This document shows positions 37,417 through 46,768 of a stretch of DNA of 64,000 bases, piece after piece. This DNA comes from Nocardioides nematodiphilus (GTDB taxonomy: Bacteria > Actinomycetota > Actinomycetes > Propionibacteriales > Nocardioidaceae). The DNA is taken from NCBI RefSeq assembly GCF_020216525.1, contig NZ_JAIWOY010000005.1, forward strand, positions 124,001-188,000, read 5' to 3'. A program made the position numbers and the translations under genes. The notes beneath the pieces are model-generated. The model was not told the origin of the DNA, searched no databases, and was given only the letters and a program-made list of their open reading frames with translations. Positions within the stretch are counted from its first letter, which is position 1; each line of letters starts with the position of its first letter.

Positions 37417-38448
37417 ATGCCGATCGCCAGCCCCGAGAAGTACGCCGAGATGATCGCGACCGCGAAGTCGCACGGCTTCGCGTATCCCGCGATCAACGTC
37501 TCGTCGTCGCAGACGCTCAACGCTGCGCTGGCCGGCTTCGCGGAGGCCGGCTCCGACGGCATCATCCAGGTCTCGACCGGCGGCGCCGAGTACCTGTCGG
37601 GCCCGACCGTGAAGAACATGGTCAGCGGCTCGCTCGCCTTCGCCGCGTACGCCACCGAGGTCGCCAAGCAGTACGACGTGAACATCGCGCTGCACACCGA
37701 CCACTGCCCCGAGGACAAGCTCGACGGCTTCGTCCGCCCGCTGCTCGAGGCCTCGGCCGAGCGCGTCGCCCGCGGCGAGGCCCCGCTGTTCCAGAGCCAC
37801 ATGTGGGACGGCTCGGCCGTGCCGCTGGACCAGAACCTCAAGATCGCCGAGGAGCTCCTCGCCAAGGCCAAGGCCGCGAAGGTCATCCTCGAGATCGAGG
37901 TCGGCGTGGTGGGCGGCGAGGAGGACGGCGTCCACGGCGCCATCGACGAGAAGCTCTACTCCACCCCCGAGGACGCGATCGCGACCGTCGAGGCCCTCGG
38001 TCTCGGCGAGCAGGGCGAGTACCTCACCGCGCTGACCTTCGGCAACGTGCACGGCGTGTACAAGCCGGGCAACGTCAAGCTGCGCCCGGAGATCCTCAAG
38101 GAGGCCCAGGCCGCGATCGTCGCCAAGTTCGGCGACGCGCTCGGCGACAAGCCGCTCAACCTGGTCTTCCACGGCGGCTCGGGCTCCTCGACCGAGGAGA
38201 TCTGCGCGGCCGTGTCGTACGGCGTGGTGAAGATGAACGTCGACACCGACACCCAGTACGCGTACACCCGCCCCGTGGCCGACCACATGCTCCACCACTA
38301 CGAGGGCGTCCTCAAGGTCGACGGCGAGGTCGGCGACAAGAAGTGCTACGACCCGCGCAACTGGGGCAAGCTCGCCGAGGCGGGGATGAGCGCCCGCGTG
38401 GTCGAGGCCTGCCAGGCGCTCAGCTCCGCGGGCCGCTCGATCGGCTGA
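37417..38448 (+). CDS. fba: Class II fructose-bisphosphate aldolase
   Basis: 343 residues. Zn-dependent class II type: YPAINVSSSQTLNAALAGFA at the start, metal and catalytic HTDHCPED, LEIEVGVVGGEEDGV, GNVHGVYKPGNVKLRPEIL and FHGGSGSSTEEI with NVDTDTQYAY. Splits fructose-1,6-bisphosphate in glycolysis and works in reverse for gluconeogenesis. ATG 37417 follows GAGGAG. Tandem operators upstream suggest carbon-dependent regulation. Confidence 0.96.
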   Translation: MPIASPEKYAEMIATAKSHGFAYPAINVSSSQTLNAALAGFAEAGSDGIIQVSTGGAEYLSGPTVKNMVSGSLAFAAYATEVAKQYDVNIALHTDHCPEDKLDGFVRPLLEASAERVARGEAPLFQSHMWDGSAVPLDQNLKIAEELLAKAKAAKVILEIEVGVVGGEEDGVHGAIDEKLYSTPEDAIATVEALGLGEQGEYLTALTFGNVHGVYKPGNVKLRPEILKEAQAAIVAKFGDALGDKPLNLVFHGGSGSSTEEICAAVSYGVVKMNVDTDTQYAYTRPVADHMLHHYEGVLKVDGEVGDKKCYDPRNWGKLAEAGMSARVVEACQALSSAGRSIG

Positions 38449-38496
38449 GACACCGCCGGATGACGGGTCCGACCGGGCCGGACCGGGCGTTCGCCG

Positions 38497-38525
38497 CCCG
38501 TTTGTTGTTCTAACGAACAAACGGG
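38497..38525. promoter_or_regulatory. Dyad upstream of the ROK regulator gene
   Basis: CCCGTTTGTT (38497-38506) and AACAAACGGG (38516-38525) are perfect inverted arms around a 9-bp centre; read as TTTGTTG-N7-GAACAAA it has the same geometry as the site before the sugar operon at 39788. It lies just upstream of a TAGGGT -10-like hexamer (38537), so ROK binding would be autoregulatory. Confidence 0.6.
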
Positions 38526-38549
38526 ACGCCCGATGCTAGGGTCAGGCGC

Positions 38550-39707
38550 ATGGTCAGGGGCGGGACGACGGAGCAGCTGCGACGTGCCAACCTGTCGCGC
38601 GTCCTCGAGCTCCTGCACGAGGACGGCCCGCACTCGCGTGCCGATCTGACCCGCCTCGTCGGCTCGAGCCGCTCGACGATGGCCGGGGTCGTCACCGAGC
38701 TCGAGGAGCTCGGCCTGGTCGCCGAGAGCATGCCGGAGCTGACCGGCGGCGCCGGCCGTCCGAGCGGCGTGGTGAGCGTCAACCCCGACGTCGTCGCGGT
38801 GACCGTCAACCCCGAGGTCGACGCCGTCCACGTCGGGCTCGTGGGCCTCGGCGGTCGCGTGATCAAGCACGCCCGCATCGAGGTGCCCGACACCGACGTG
38901 ACCACGGTCGTCTCGCTGGCGGCCGCCACCATCCGCGGCATGCTCAGCGACGATCCTCCCCGCTATCGCGTGCTCGGCGTCGGCCTGGCCGTCCCCGGTC
39001 AGGTGCGGATCAGCGACGGCGTCGTACGCCAGGCCACGCACCTGGGCTGGAGCGAGGTCCCGCTGACGGACCTGATCACCCATGCGACCGGGCTGCCGGC
39101 CTGGGCGGCCAACGCGGCCACCCTGGCGATGCGGGCCGAGAGCCGGCTCGGCGCCGGCAAGGGCGTCGCTGACCTGGTCTATCTCATCGGCGGCGCGAGT
39201 GGTGTCGGCGGTGGCGCGGTGGTCGGGGGCCATCTGCTCACCGGCAGCGCCGGCTACGCCGGGGAGTTCGGCCACACCGTCGTCACCCCGGGCGGGACGC
39301 CCTGCCACTGCGGCGGGCGGGGCTGCCTGGAGGCCGAGGTGGATCAGGCGACGCTGCTGGCCGCGGTCGGGCTCGGCTCGGCCGATGCCGGCCGGCTCGG
39401 GGAGCGCCTCAAGGCGAGCGGGGACCCGGAGGTCGTCGCGTTGGTGGCAGATCGATCGGCCCGGCTCGCGGTCGCCGTACGCAACGCCCTCAACGTCTTC
39501 AACCCGCAGGCGATCGTGCTCTCGGGCCACCTCGCAGCCCTGCATGAGGCCAGCGAGCTCGACCTGATCGCCGAAGGCGTCGCCTCCTCGCGGGAGGCTG
39601 TCGAGATCCGGTCGGCGGCGCTCGGCGACGAGCAGCTCATGATCGGCGCCGCGGAGCTGGTGTGGAGCGAGCTGCTCGCCGACCCCGCCGGCCTGCTGGC
39701 GCGCTGA
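38550..39707 (+). CDS. ROK-family transcriptional regulator of the sugar operon
   Basis: 385 residues. N-terminal winged helix (TEQLRRANLSRVLELLHEDG, then SRADLTRLVGSSRSTMAGVV) and a C-terminal ROK sugar-kinase fold with YAGEFGHTVV and the zinc motif CHCGGRGCLE. The kinase ATP motif is degenerate, as in regulator-type ROK proteins. It probably senses a sugar or sugar phosphate from the downstream operon. Dyads at 38497 and 39788 share one architecture. Confidence 0.9.
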   Translation: MVRGGTTEQLRRANLSRVLELLHEDGPHSRADLTRLVGSSRSTMAGVVTELEELGLVAESMPELTGGAGRPSGVVSVNPDVVAVTVNPEVDAVHVGLVGLGGRVIKHARIEVPDTDVTTVVSLAAATIRGMLSDDPPRYRVLGVGLAVPGQVRISDGVVRQATHLGWSEVPLTDLITHATGLPAWAANAATLAMRAESRLGAGKGVADLVYLIGGASGVGGGAVVGGHLLTGSAGYAGEFGHTVVTPGGTPCHCGGRGCLEAEVDQATLLAAVGLGSADAGRLGERLKASGDPEVVALVADRSARLAVAVRNALNVFNPQAIVLSGHLAALHEASELDLIAEGVASSREAVEIRSAALGDEQLMIGAAELVWSELLADPAGLLAR

Positions 39708-39723
39708 CTCCTCCCGCCACGAC

Positions 39724-39751
39724 CAAATCTCAGCCGATCGGCTGAGATTTG
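39724..39751. terminator. 28-bp perfect palindrome after the ROK gene
   Basis: CAAATCTCAGCCGA/TCGGCTGAGATTTG has no loop spacer and ends in an ATTT run, so as RNA it forms a stem with a short loop and can terminate the ROK transcript before the sugar operon. A protein-binding site is the alternative. Confidence 0.55.
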
Positions 39752-39787
39752 TCGTCGTTGTGTCTTGCGTCACCTCGATTCCCGACA

Positions 39788-39808
39788 TATGTTCGGGTCC
39801 AGAACAAA
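39788..39808. promoter_or_regulatory. Putative ROK operator of the sugar operon
   Basis: TATGTTC-N7-GAACAAA, 52 bp before the binding-protein ATG, matches the TTTGTTG-N7-GAACAAA dyad before the ROK gene at 38501 in arm sequence and spacing. This supports one regulator for both. Confidence 0.6.
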
Positions 39809-39859
39809 AGGAAGCGGCGTCCCGAGTACCCCGCTCCGGATCGTCGAGGAGGATTCACC

Positions 39860-41188
39860 ATGCGCAGCAAGGGTCTTGCGCTCGGAGCCATCGCCGCAGC
39901 CACCGCACTGGTGCTGTCGGCCTGCGGTGGCTCGAGCAGCGGCAGCAGTGCCCACGACAAGGTCAGCACGACGGTGGACGGCAAGGGCCGCACCCTGACC
40001 CTGTGGGACTACGAAGACGACACGTCCGCCATGGGCGTGGCCTGGAAGGCCGCGATCAAGAAGTTCGAGGAGGAGACCGGCGCCAAGGTCGCGTTCGAGA
40101 ACAAGGCCTTCGAGCAGATCCGCACCACCGCCAGCCAGGTCCTCAACTCCGACGAGGCGCCCGACATCCTGGAGTACAACAAGGGCAACGCCACCGCCGG
40201 CCTGCTCGCCAGCCAGGGCCTGCTCACCAACCTCGACGAGGCCGCCACCACCTTCGGGTGGGACAAGAAGCTCTCCACCAGCCTGCAGACCACCGCCCGG
40301 TACGACGACAAGGGCGTGATGGGCTCGGGCAGCTGGTACGGCGTGCCGAACTACGGCGAGTACGTGGAGTTCTACTACAACGCCGATCTGTTCAAGAAGA
40401 ACAACATCAAGATCCCGACGACGGCCGACGAGCTCGAGCAGGCGATGGCCGCGTTCAAGGCCAAGGGCATCACGCCGCTCGCCGAGTCCGCGGCCGAGTA
40501 TCCGCTGGGCCAGCTCTGGTACCAGCTGGCGCTCTCCAAGGCCGACCGCTCCTGGGTCGACGGCTACCAGACCTACAAGACGAAGACCGACTTCTCCGGC
40601 CCGGAGATCTCCTACGCCACCCAGACGATCAAGGACTGGGAGGACAAGGGCTACATCTCCAAGGACGCCACCGGCCAGAAGGCCGAGGACGCCGGCGTCA
40701 GCTTCATCAACGGCAAGGCGCCGATGTTCTTCTCCGGCAGCTGGTGGTACGGCCGGTTCGTCGACGAGGCGAAGTTCAACTGGACCACCGGCCTCTTCCC
40801 GGGTGCCACGATGTCGCCGGGCTCCTCGGGCAACCTGTGGGTCGTCCCGACCAAGGCCGAGAACAAGGACCTCGCCTACAAGTTCATCGACATCACGATG
40901 AGCCCCGAGATCCAGAACCTCATGGGCAACCACGGCGGCGTACCCGTCACGGCGGACCCGGCCGCGATCACCGACGCGAAGAGCAAGGAGCTGATCGCCA
41001 ACTTCAACAAGCTGACCGGCCAGGACGGTCTCGCGTTCTACCCCGACTGGCCGACCCCGACGTTCTACGACCAGCTCAACGCCGGCCTGCAGGAGCTGCT
41101 GAACGGCAGCAAGTCGCCGGCCGACGTCGACAAGGAGCTCGGCCAGGAGTACCAGGACGGCGTCGACACCATCACCGGCGGGGCGTGA
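39860..41188 (+). CDS. Sugar ABC transporter substrate-binding lipoprotein
   Basis: 442 residues. Lipoprotein signal peptide with lipobox LVLSACGG (Cys near residue 21), followed by a Ser/Gly linker and a family 1 solute-binding fold (TLTLWDYEDDTSAMGVAWKA). Many surface Trp/Tyr residues (GSWWYGRF, QTYKTKTDF) suit stacking on sugar rings. ATG 39860 has GAGGAGG upstream. First gene of a five-gene operon; binds the oligosaccharide outside the membrane. Confidence 0.93.
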   Translation: MRSKGLALGAIAAATALVLSACGGSSSGSSAHDKVSTTVDGKGRTLTLWDYEDDTSAMGVAWKAAIKKFEEETGAKVAFENKAFEQIRTTASQVLNSDEAPDILEYNKGNATAGLLASQGLLTNLDEAATTFGWDKKLSTSLQTTARYDDKGVMGSGSWYGVPNYGEYVEFYYNADLFKKNNIKIPTTADELEQAMAAFKAKGITPLAESAAEYPLGQLWYQLALSKADRSWVDGYQTYKTKTDFSGPEISYATQTIKDWEDKGYISKDATGQKAEDAGVSFINGKAPMFFSGSWWYGRFVDEAKFNWTTGLFPGATMSPGSSGNLWVVPTKAENKDLAYKFIDITMSPEIQNLMGNHGGVPVTADPAAITDAKSKELIANFNKLTGQDGLAFYPDWPTPTFYDQLNAGLQELLNGSKSPADVDKELGQEYQDGVDTITGGA

Positions 41189-41192
41189 GCTG

Positions 41193-42098
41193 ATGATCGG
41201 GCACCGCCGTGAAGCCGGGTATTGGCTCTACCTCCTTCCAGGACTCGTCCTGGTCACGGCGGTGATCCTGATCCCGCTCGCACAGAACGTCTACTACAGC
41301 TTCACCGACTACCGCGGCATCCGGCCGCCGCAGTGGATCGGCCTCGACAACTGGGACAAGCTGCTGCACGACGACAAGTTCTGGAAGTCGTTCGAGAACA
41401 GCATCGCGATGATCATCGCGATGGTGATCATCCCGACCCTCCTGGGCCTGCTGATCGCCGCGGTCCTCTTCGACCTGGTCGGCAAGAGGTTCGGCGGCCG
41501 GGTGGCCAGCTTCCTGCGCGCCACCTACTACATCCCGCAGATCATCCCGATCGTGGTCGCCTCGATCGTGATCGGCTGGATCGCGCGGCCCGACGACGGC
41601 GCCGCCAACCAGCTCCTCGGCCTGATCGGCCTCGACGGGGCCCGGCAGAACTGGCTCGGCGACCCCACCTGGGCGCTCCCGACCATCATGGCGGTCCTGA
41701 TCTGGGTCCAGCTCGGCTACCCGGTCGTCGTCTTCATGGCGGCGCTCCAGCGGGTCGACCCCGAGCTGTACGAGGCCGCCGAGCTCGACGGCGCCAACTG
41801 GTGGCACCGCTTCCGGGCGATCACGATCGCGGTCATCCGTCCCGAGATCTTCGTGGTCACGCTGACCTGCACCATCGCCGCCCTGAAGGTCTTCGCCCCG
41901 GTCTACGCACTCACCCGCGGTGGCCCCGGCACCTCGACGATCGTGCCCAGCTACTACTCGTACAGCGAGTTCTTCCAGTCCCAGCAGGTCGGCTACGGCG
42001 CCACCGTCGCCACCGCGCTGACCATCGTGATCCTGATCGTCGCCACTCTCTTCCTGGTGGCCCAGCGTCGCGCCGAGCGAGCGGAGGAGGCCCGATGA
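41193..42098 (+). CDS. Sugar ABC transporter permease 1 (MalF/LacF-like)
   Basis: 301 residues, six helices. The EAA loop, which contacts the ATPase, reads YEAAELDGANWWHRFRAITI. N-terminus GYWLYLLPGLVLVTAVILIP is typical. ATG 41193 lies 4 bp after the binding-protein stop. It pairs with the next permease to form the channel. Confidence 0.93.
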   Translation: MIGHRREAGYWLYLLPGLVLVTAVILIPLAQNVYYSFTDYRGIRPPQWIGLDNWDKLLHDDKFWKSFENSIAMIIAMVIIPTLLGLLIAAVLFDLVGKRFGGRVASFLRATYYIPQIIPIVVASIVIGWIARPDDGAANQLLGLIGLDGARQNWLGDPTWALPTIMAVLIWVQLGYPVVVFMAALQRVDPELYEAAELDGANWWHRFRAITIAVIRPEIFVVTLTCTIAALKVFAPVYALTRGGPGTSTIVPSYYSYSEFFQSQQVGYGATVATALTIVILIVATLFLVAQRRAERAEEAR

Positions 42099-42994
42099 GC
42101 GCCCTCTTGAAGGCACCCGCACCGGCGGGGGAGAAGAAGGCCGCGCCGGTGAAGGCCCCGACCGTACGGCCACGGCGCACCGCGCTCGACTGGATCCTGC
42201 TGGTGGTCGCCGTCATCGGCGCCCTGGCCGTGATCTTCCCGCTGATCCTGATCGTGCTGAACTCGTTCAAGTCGCCTGAGGACTACAACAACGGCGGTCC
42301 GCTCCACCTGCCGTCCCACCTCTACTTCGGCGGCATCAAGCGCTTCTGGAACGGCGTCGACTTCCCGCTCAAGCTGTGGAACTCGATCTTCATCTCCGGC
42401 ATGGTCGCCGTCTTCGGCGTGCTGATCTCGCTGTTCAACGCGTACGGCCTCGGCATCGGCCGGGTGAAGGGGCGCCTGCCTCTGCTGGTGGTCTTCCTGC
42501 TGGCGAACATGCTGCCGCAGGAGGCGCTGCTCTACCCGCTGTACAACGAGTTCAAGTCGCTCGGCCTGTACGACAGCAAGTGGGCGGTGATCATCATCTT
42601 CACCGTCATCCAGAGCGCCTTCGGCACCTACCTGCTCTCCAGCGTCTACAGCACGTTCCCGCGCGAGCTCCTCGAGGCGGCCGCGATGGACGGCGCCGGC
42701 CGCTGGCGGACGCTGTGGCAGGTCGTCGTGCCGGTCTCCAAGCAGACCCTGGCCGTGCTCCTGATCTTCTTCTTCATCTGGACCTGGAACGAGTTCCTCA
42801 TCCCGGTCACCTTCCTGGTCAGCAACGACAACCAGACCATCCCGCTCGCGGTCAGCAGCCTGCAGGGGGAGCACATGTCGGACATCACCACCACGAGCGC
42901 CTCCGCGCTGCTGGGCCTGCTGCCGACGCTCATCTTCTTCCTCATCTTCCAGCGCACCCTGACCCGCGGCGTCACCGCCGGCGCGGTCAAGTGA
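42095..42994 (+). CDS. Sugar ABC transporter permease 2 (MalG/LacG-like)
   Basis: 299 residues, six helices after a basic N-terminal tail. EAA loop LLEAAAMDGAGRWRTLWQVV. Start overlaps the previous stop (ATGA). No ATPase gene follows; in actinobacteria such CUT1 systems often share one multi-use ATPase (MsiK) encoded elsewhere. Confidence 0.93.
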   Translation: MSALLKAPAPAGEKKAAPVKAPTVRPRRTALDWILLVVAVIGALAVIFPLILIVLNSFKSPEDYNNGGPLHLPSHLYFGGIKRFWNGVDFPLKLWNSIFISGMVAVFGVLISLFNAYGLGIGRVKGRLPLLVVFLLANMLPQEALLYPLYNEFKSLGLYDSKWAVIIIFTVIQSAFGTYLLSSVYSTFPRELLEAAAMDGAGRWRTLWQVVVPVSKQTLAVLLIFFFIWTWNEFLIPVTFLVSNDNQTIPLAVSSLQGEHMSDITTTSASALLGLLPTLIFFLIFQRTLTRGVTAGAVK

Positions 42995-43022
42995 CGCTCC
43001 TGCCCTTCCGAAAGGCACTCCA

Positions 43023-45290
43023 GTGAAGTTCACCGACGGGTTCTGGCAGCTCCGGCCCGACACCACCGTCCTGTACGCCCAGGAGGCGTACGACATCGAG
43101 GCGGGCGACGGCGCGCTCGTCGTCACCGCGCCGACCCGGGTGATCGCCGGCCGCGGCGACACCCTCAACCGAGCCACCTTCACGGTCACGCTGACCTCCC
43201 CCCTCCCAGGCGTGATCGGGGTCCGGATCGAGCACTTCCGCGGTGCTCGCCGGCCGCTCGGCTTCGACCTCGTCGGTGCAACCTCCGGTGCCGGCGAGGT
43301 CGAGGTCGAGGCCGACGGCACGGGCGTGCTGCGCAGCGGTGGGCTCAGTGCCGTGGTGACACCCGGCGCCCCGTACGGACTGCGCTTCGAGGCCGACGGG
43401 AAGGTCCTCACGGCCAGCGGCCACAAGTCGGTCGGTCACGCGACCACCCCTGAGGGAGTCTTCGTGCACGAGCAGCTCGCGCTCGGTGTCGGCGAGCTGG
43501 TCTACGGCCTCGGCGAGCGCTTCGGCCCGCTGGTGAAGAACGGCCAGACGGTCGACATCTGGAACGCCGACGGCGGCACCTCGAGCGAGCAGGCCTACAA
43601 GAACGTCCCGTTCTACCTGACCAACCGTGGCTACGGCGTCCTGGTCAACCACACCGGCGCGGTCTCGTACGAGGTCGGCAGCGAGGCCGTCGAGCGGGTG
43701 CAGTTCTCCGTGCCCGGCGAGAGCCTCGAGTACTACGTCATCCTCGGGCCGACGCCCGCCGAGGTCCTCGACCGCTACACCCGGCTGGTCGGGCGGCCCG
43801 CCGCGGTGCCGGCGTGGAGCTACGGGCTGTGGCTCTCGACGTCCTTCACCACCCAGTACGACGAGGGCACCGTCACCGGCTTCATCGAGGCGATGGCCGA
43901 GCGGAGCCTGCCGCTGTCGGTCTTCCACTTCGACTGCTTCTGGATGCGCGAGTTCAACTGGTGCGACTTCGAGTGGGACCCCCGCGTCTTCCCGGACCCC
44001 GAGGGCATGCTCAAGCGGCTGCACGAGGAGCAGGACGTGCACGTCTGCGTCTGGATCAACCCGTACATCGCACAACGCTCGCCGCTCTTCGACGAGGCCG
44101 CCGCCCAGGGATTCCTGGTCAAGCGCGCCGACGGCACGGTGTGGCAGTGGGACAAGTGGCAGGCCGGAATGGGCCTGGTCGACTTCACCCACCCCGGGGC
44201 GACCGCCTGGTACCAGGACAAGCTGCGCCGCCTGATCGGGCAAGGCGTGGACGCCTTCAAGACCGACTTCGGCGAGCGGATCCCCACCGACGTGGTCTGG
44301 CACGACGGCTCGGACCCCGTCGAGATGCACAACTGGTACACCCAGCTCTACAACCAGGCCGTCCACGACGTGCTCGTGACCGAGCGCGGCGACGGCGAGG
44401 CGGTGCTGTTCGCCCGGTCGGCGACCGTCGGCGGGCAGCGGCTGCCGGTGCACTGGGGCGGCGACTCGACCTCCACGTACGAGTCGATGGCCGAGACCCT
44501 GCGCGGCGGGCTCTCGCTGGCGCTGAGCGGCTTCGGGTTCTGGAGCCACGACATCGGCGGCTTCGAGGGCACCCCGGACGCGGGCGTCTTCAAGCGCTGG
44601 ACCGCCTTCGGCCTGCTGTCGAGCCACTCCCGCTTCCACGGCAGCGACAGCTACCGGGTGCCGTGGACCTTCGACACCGACCCGGTCACCGGCGCCGTCG
44701 ACGAGGGGCCGCAGAGCGCGGTCGCGGTCACCCGCCGCTTCACCGAGCTCAAGCTCTCGTTGATGCCCTACCTCTATGCCGCCGGCCGGGAGGCCACCGA
44801 GCGCGGGCTGCCACTGATGCGGCCGATGGTCGTCGCGTTCCCGGGCGACCCGGGGGCCGCCTACCTCGACCGGCAGTACATGCTCGGCCCGGACCTGCTG
44901 GTCGCGCCGGTGTTCAGCGCCACCGGCGAGGTCGAGGTCTACCTCCCGGCCGGCACCTGGACCGACTGGTGGACGGGCGAGACCGTCACCGGCGGTGGCT
45001 GGCGCCGCGAGCAGCACGGCTTCGACACCTTGCCGCTCTACGTCCGCGCCGGTGCGGTGATCCCGGTAGGCGCCCGGACCGACCGCCCCGACTACGACTA
45101 TCGCGACGGCCTGGAGCTGCGGGTCTTCCCGGGTCTCGCGGTAGGGGAGGAGAGGCTGGTGGAGGTCACCACGCCGAGCGGCGAGACGGCTACGTACGCG
45201 ATCACGATCGGTGCCGACGGCGGCGCGAGCGTCACCACCGATGAGACCGGCTGGACGCTGCGCGACCTCGGGTCGGAGGCGAGCCGGTGA
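43023..45290 (+). CDS. GH31 alpha-xylosidase (YicI-type)
   Basis: 755 residues. YicI hallmarks: VDAFKTDFGERIPTDVVWHD with the nucleophile at D415, and PVHWGGDSTSTYESM with the acid/base at D481, positions that fall within one residue of those in E. coli YicI. It removes alpha-1,6-linked xylose from xyloglucan oligosaccharides or isoprimeverose. No signal peptide, so it acts in the cytoplasm on imported sugars. Start ATG 43023 is 28 bp after permease 2. Confidence 0.93.
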   Translation: MKFTDGFWQLRPDTTVLYAQEAYDIEAGDGALVVTAPTRVIAGRGDTLNRATFTVTLTSPLPGVIGVRIEHFRGARRPLGFDLVGATSGAGEVEVEADGTGVLRSGGLSAVVTPGAPYGLRFEADGKVLTASGHKSVGHATTPEGVFVHEQLALGVGELVYGLGERFGPLVKNGQTVDIWNADGGTSSEQAYKNVPFYLTNRGYGVLVNHTGAVSYEVGSEAVERVQFSVPGESLEYYVILGPTPAEVLDRYTRLVGRPAAVPAWSYGLWLSTSFTTQYDEGTVTGFIEAMAERSLPLSVFHFDCFWMREFNWCDFEWDPRVFPDPEGMLKRLHEEQDVHVCVWINPYIAQRSPLFDEAAAQGFLVKRADGTVWQWDKWQAGMGLVDFTHPGATAWYQDKLRRLIGQGVDAFKTDFGERIPTDVVWHDGSDPVEMHNWYTQLYNQAVHDVLVTERGDGEAVLFARSATVGGQRLPVHWGGDSTSTYESMAETLRGGLSLALSGFGFWSHDIGGFEGTPDAGVFKRWTAFGLLSSHSRFHGSDSYRVPWTFDTDPVTGAVDEGPQSAVAVTRRFTELKLSLMPYLYAAGREATERGLPLMRPMVVAFPGDPGAAYLDRQYMLGPDLLVAPVFSATGEVEVYLPAGTWTDWWTGETVTGGGWRREQHGFDTLPLYVRAGAVIPVGARTDRPDYDYRDGLELRVFPGLAVGEERLVEVTTPSGETATYAITIGADGGASVTTDETGWTLRDLGSEASR

Positions 45291-46678
45291 GTGAGCCCTC
45301 CCTGCCCGACGGCTTCCTCTTCGGCGCCGCCACCGCGGCCTATCAGATCGAGGGCGCGGTGACCGAGGACGGCCGCGGCCCCAGCATCTGGGACACCTTC
45401 AGCCACATGCCGGGAAAGACGGCCAACGGCGAGACCGGCGACGTCGCGGCTGACCACTACCACCGGCTCGACGCCGACCTGGACCTCGTCGCGGGTCTCG
45501 GCCTGGACGCGTACCGCTTCTCCATCGCGTGGCCGCGGATCATCCCAGCCGGCACGGGGGAGATCAACCCGAAGGGGCTCGACTTCTACGAGCGCCTCGT
45601 CGACGGGCTGCTCGCCCGAGGTGTCGAGCCGGTCGCGACCCTCTACCACTGGGACCTGCCGCAGGCCCTCGAGGACCGCGGCGGCTGGCGCAGCCGTGAG
45701 ACGAGCGCGGCGTTCGGTCCGTACGCCGAGGCGGTCGGGCGCCGGCTCGGTGACCGGGTGAAGATGTGGACCACGCTCAACGAGCCCTTCTGCTCCGCCT
45801 ACGTCGGCTACGCCGAGGGCCGGCACGCCCCGGGCATCGTCAGCGAGGAGGCATCGCTGCAGGCGGTGCACCACCTCAACCTCGCGCACGGCCACGGCAT
45901 CGCCGCCCTGCGCTCGGTCGTCACCCGGCCCGACGTCTCGTACTCGGTCACGAACAACCTCGCCGCGCTCTACCCCGAGGATGCCTCGAGCCCCGAGGAC
46001 CTCGACGCCGTCCGGCAGATCGAGGCCCTGCAGAACCGGGCCTTCACCGAGCCGCAGCTGCGCGGCGTGCTGCCCGAGGACCTGGTCAAGGACACCGCCC
46101 ACATCACCGACTGGTCCTTCGTGCGGCCCGGCGACCTGGAGCGGATCCACCAGCCGATCGACGTGCTCGGGATCAACTACTACACGACTGGGATCGTCGC
46201 GCGCGGTCCCGAGCGTGACACCGTCGGCACGGTCTTCCCCGGCGCGCGGTTCGTACGGGAGGTCCCGCAGCCCGGCCCGCACACCGAGATGGGCTGGCAT
46301 CTCGCCCCGTGGGGGATCTACGACCTGCTCGCCTGGGCGCACGAGCGCTACCCCGACGTCGACCTGATGATCACCGAGAACGGTGCGGCGTTCGCGGACG
46401 AGGTGGTCGTCGAGGACGGCGCGCGGCGCGTGCACGACACCGCCCGCCTCGACTATCTGCGCAGCCACCTCTCCGAGGCGCTGCGGGCGCAGGCCGACGG
46501 CATCCCGCTGACGGGGTACTTCGCGTGGTCGCTGATGGACAACTACGAGTGGGCCCGGGGCTATGCCAAGCGGTTCGGCCTCATCCACGTCGACTTCGAG
46601 ACCCAGGAGCGGACGCTGAAGGACAGCGGCCGCTGGGTCGCCGAGCTCACTGCCCGCCGGGCGCTCACGGCCGGGTAG
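45287..46678 (+). CDS. GH1 beta-glucosidase
   Basis: 463 residues. GH1 signatures: FLFGAATAAYQIEGAVTEDG at the start, TLNEPF with acid/base E166, and MITENGAAF with nucleophile E364. Cytoplasmic (no signal). GTG 45287 overlaps the alpha-xylosidase stop (GTGA). Together the two hydrolases can strip xylose and then cut beta-1,4-glucose from xyloglucan oligosaccharides. Narrower specificity (galactosidase, fucosidase) is possible in GH1. Confidence 0.94.
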   Translation: MSEPSLPDGFLFGAATAAYQIEGAVTEDGRGPSIWDTFSHMPGKTANGETGDVAADHYHRLDADLDLVAGLGLDAYRFSIAWPRIIPAGTGEINPKGLDFYERLVDGLLARGVEPVATLYHWDLPQALEDRGGWRSRETSAAFGPYAEAVGRRLGDRVKMWTTLNEPFCSAYVGYAEGRHAPGIVSEEASLQAVHHLNLAHGHGIAALRSVVTRPDVSYSVTNNLAALYPEDASSPEDLDAVRQIEALQNRAFTEPQLRGVLPEDLVKDTAHITDWSFVRPGDLERIHQPIDVLGINYYTTGIVARGPERDTVGTVFPGARFVREVPQPGPHTEMGWHLAPWGIYDLLAWAHERYPDVDLMITENGAAFADEVVVEDGARRVHDTARLDYLRSHLSEALRAQADGIPLTGYFAWSLMDNYEWARGYAKRFGLIHVDFETQERTLKDSGRWVAELTARRALTAG

Positions 46679-46710
46679 TGCGGGGCCGCGGAGTCAGGCC
46701 GCGCCCGTCA

Positions 46711-46754
46711 CGTCGCACGCCCCGAGCACAGCACTGTGCTCGGGGCGTACGACG
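46711..46754. terminator. Long bidirectional terminator after the sugar operon
   Basis: CGTCG-C-ACGCCCCGAGCACAG (46711-46731) pairs with CTGTGCTCGGGGCGT-A-CGACG (46734-46754): about 20 bp of stem with one mismatch and a 2-nt spacer. It lies between the convergent beta-glucosidase and MFS genes. Confidence 0.75.
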
Positions 46755-46768
46755 TCGTTGCGACGGGA

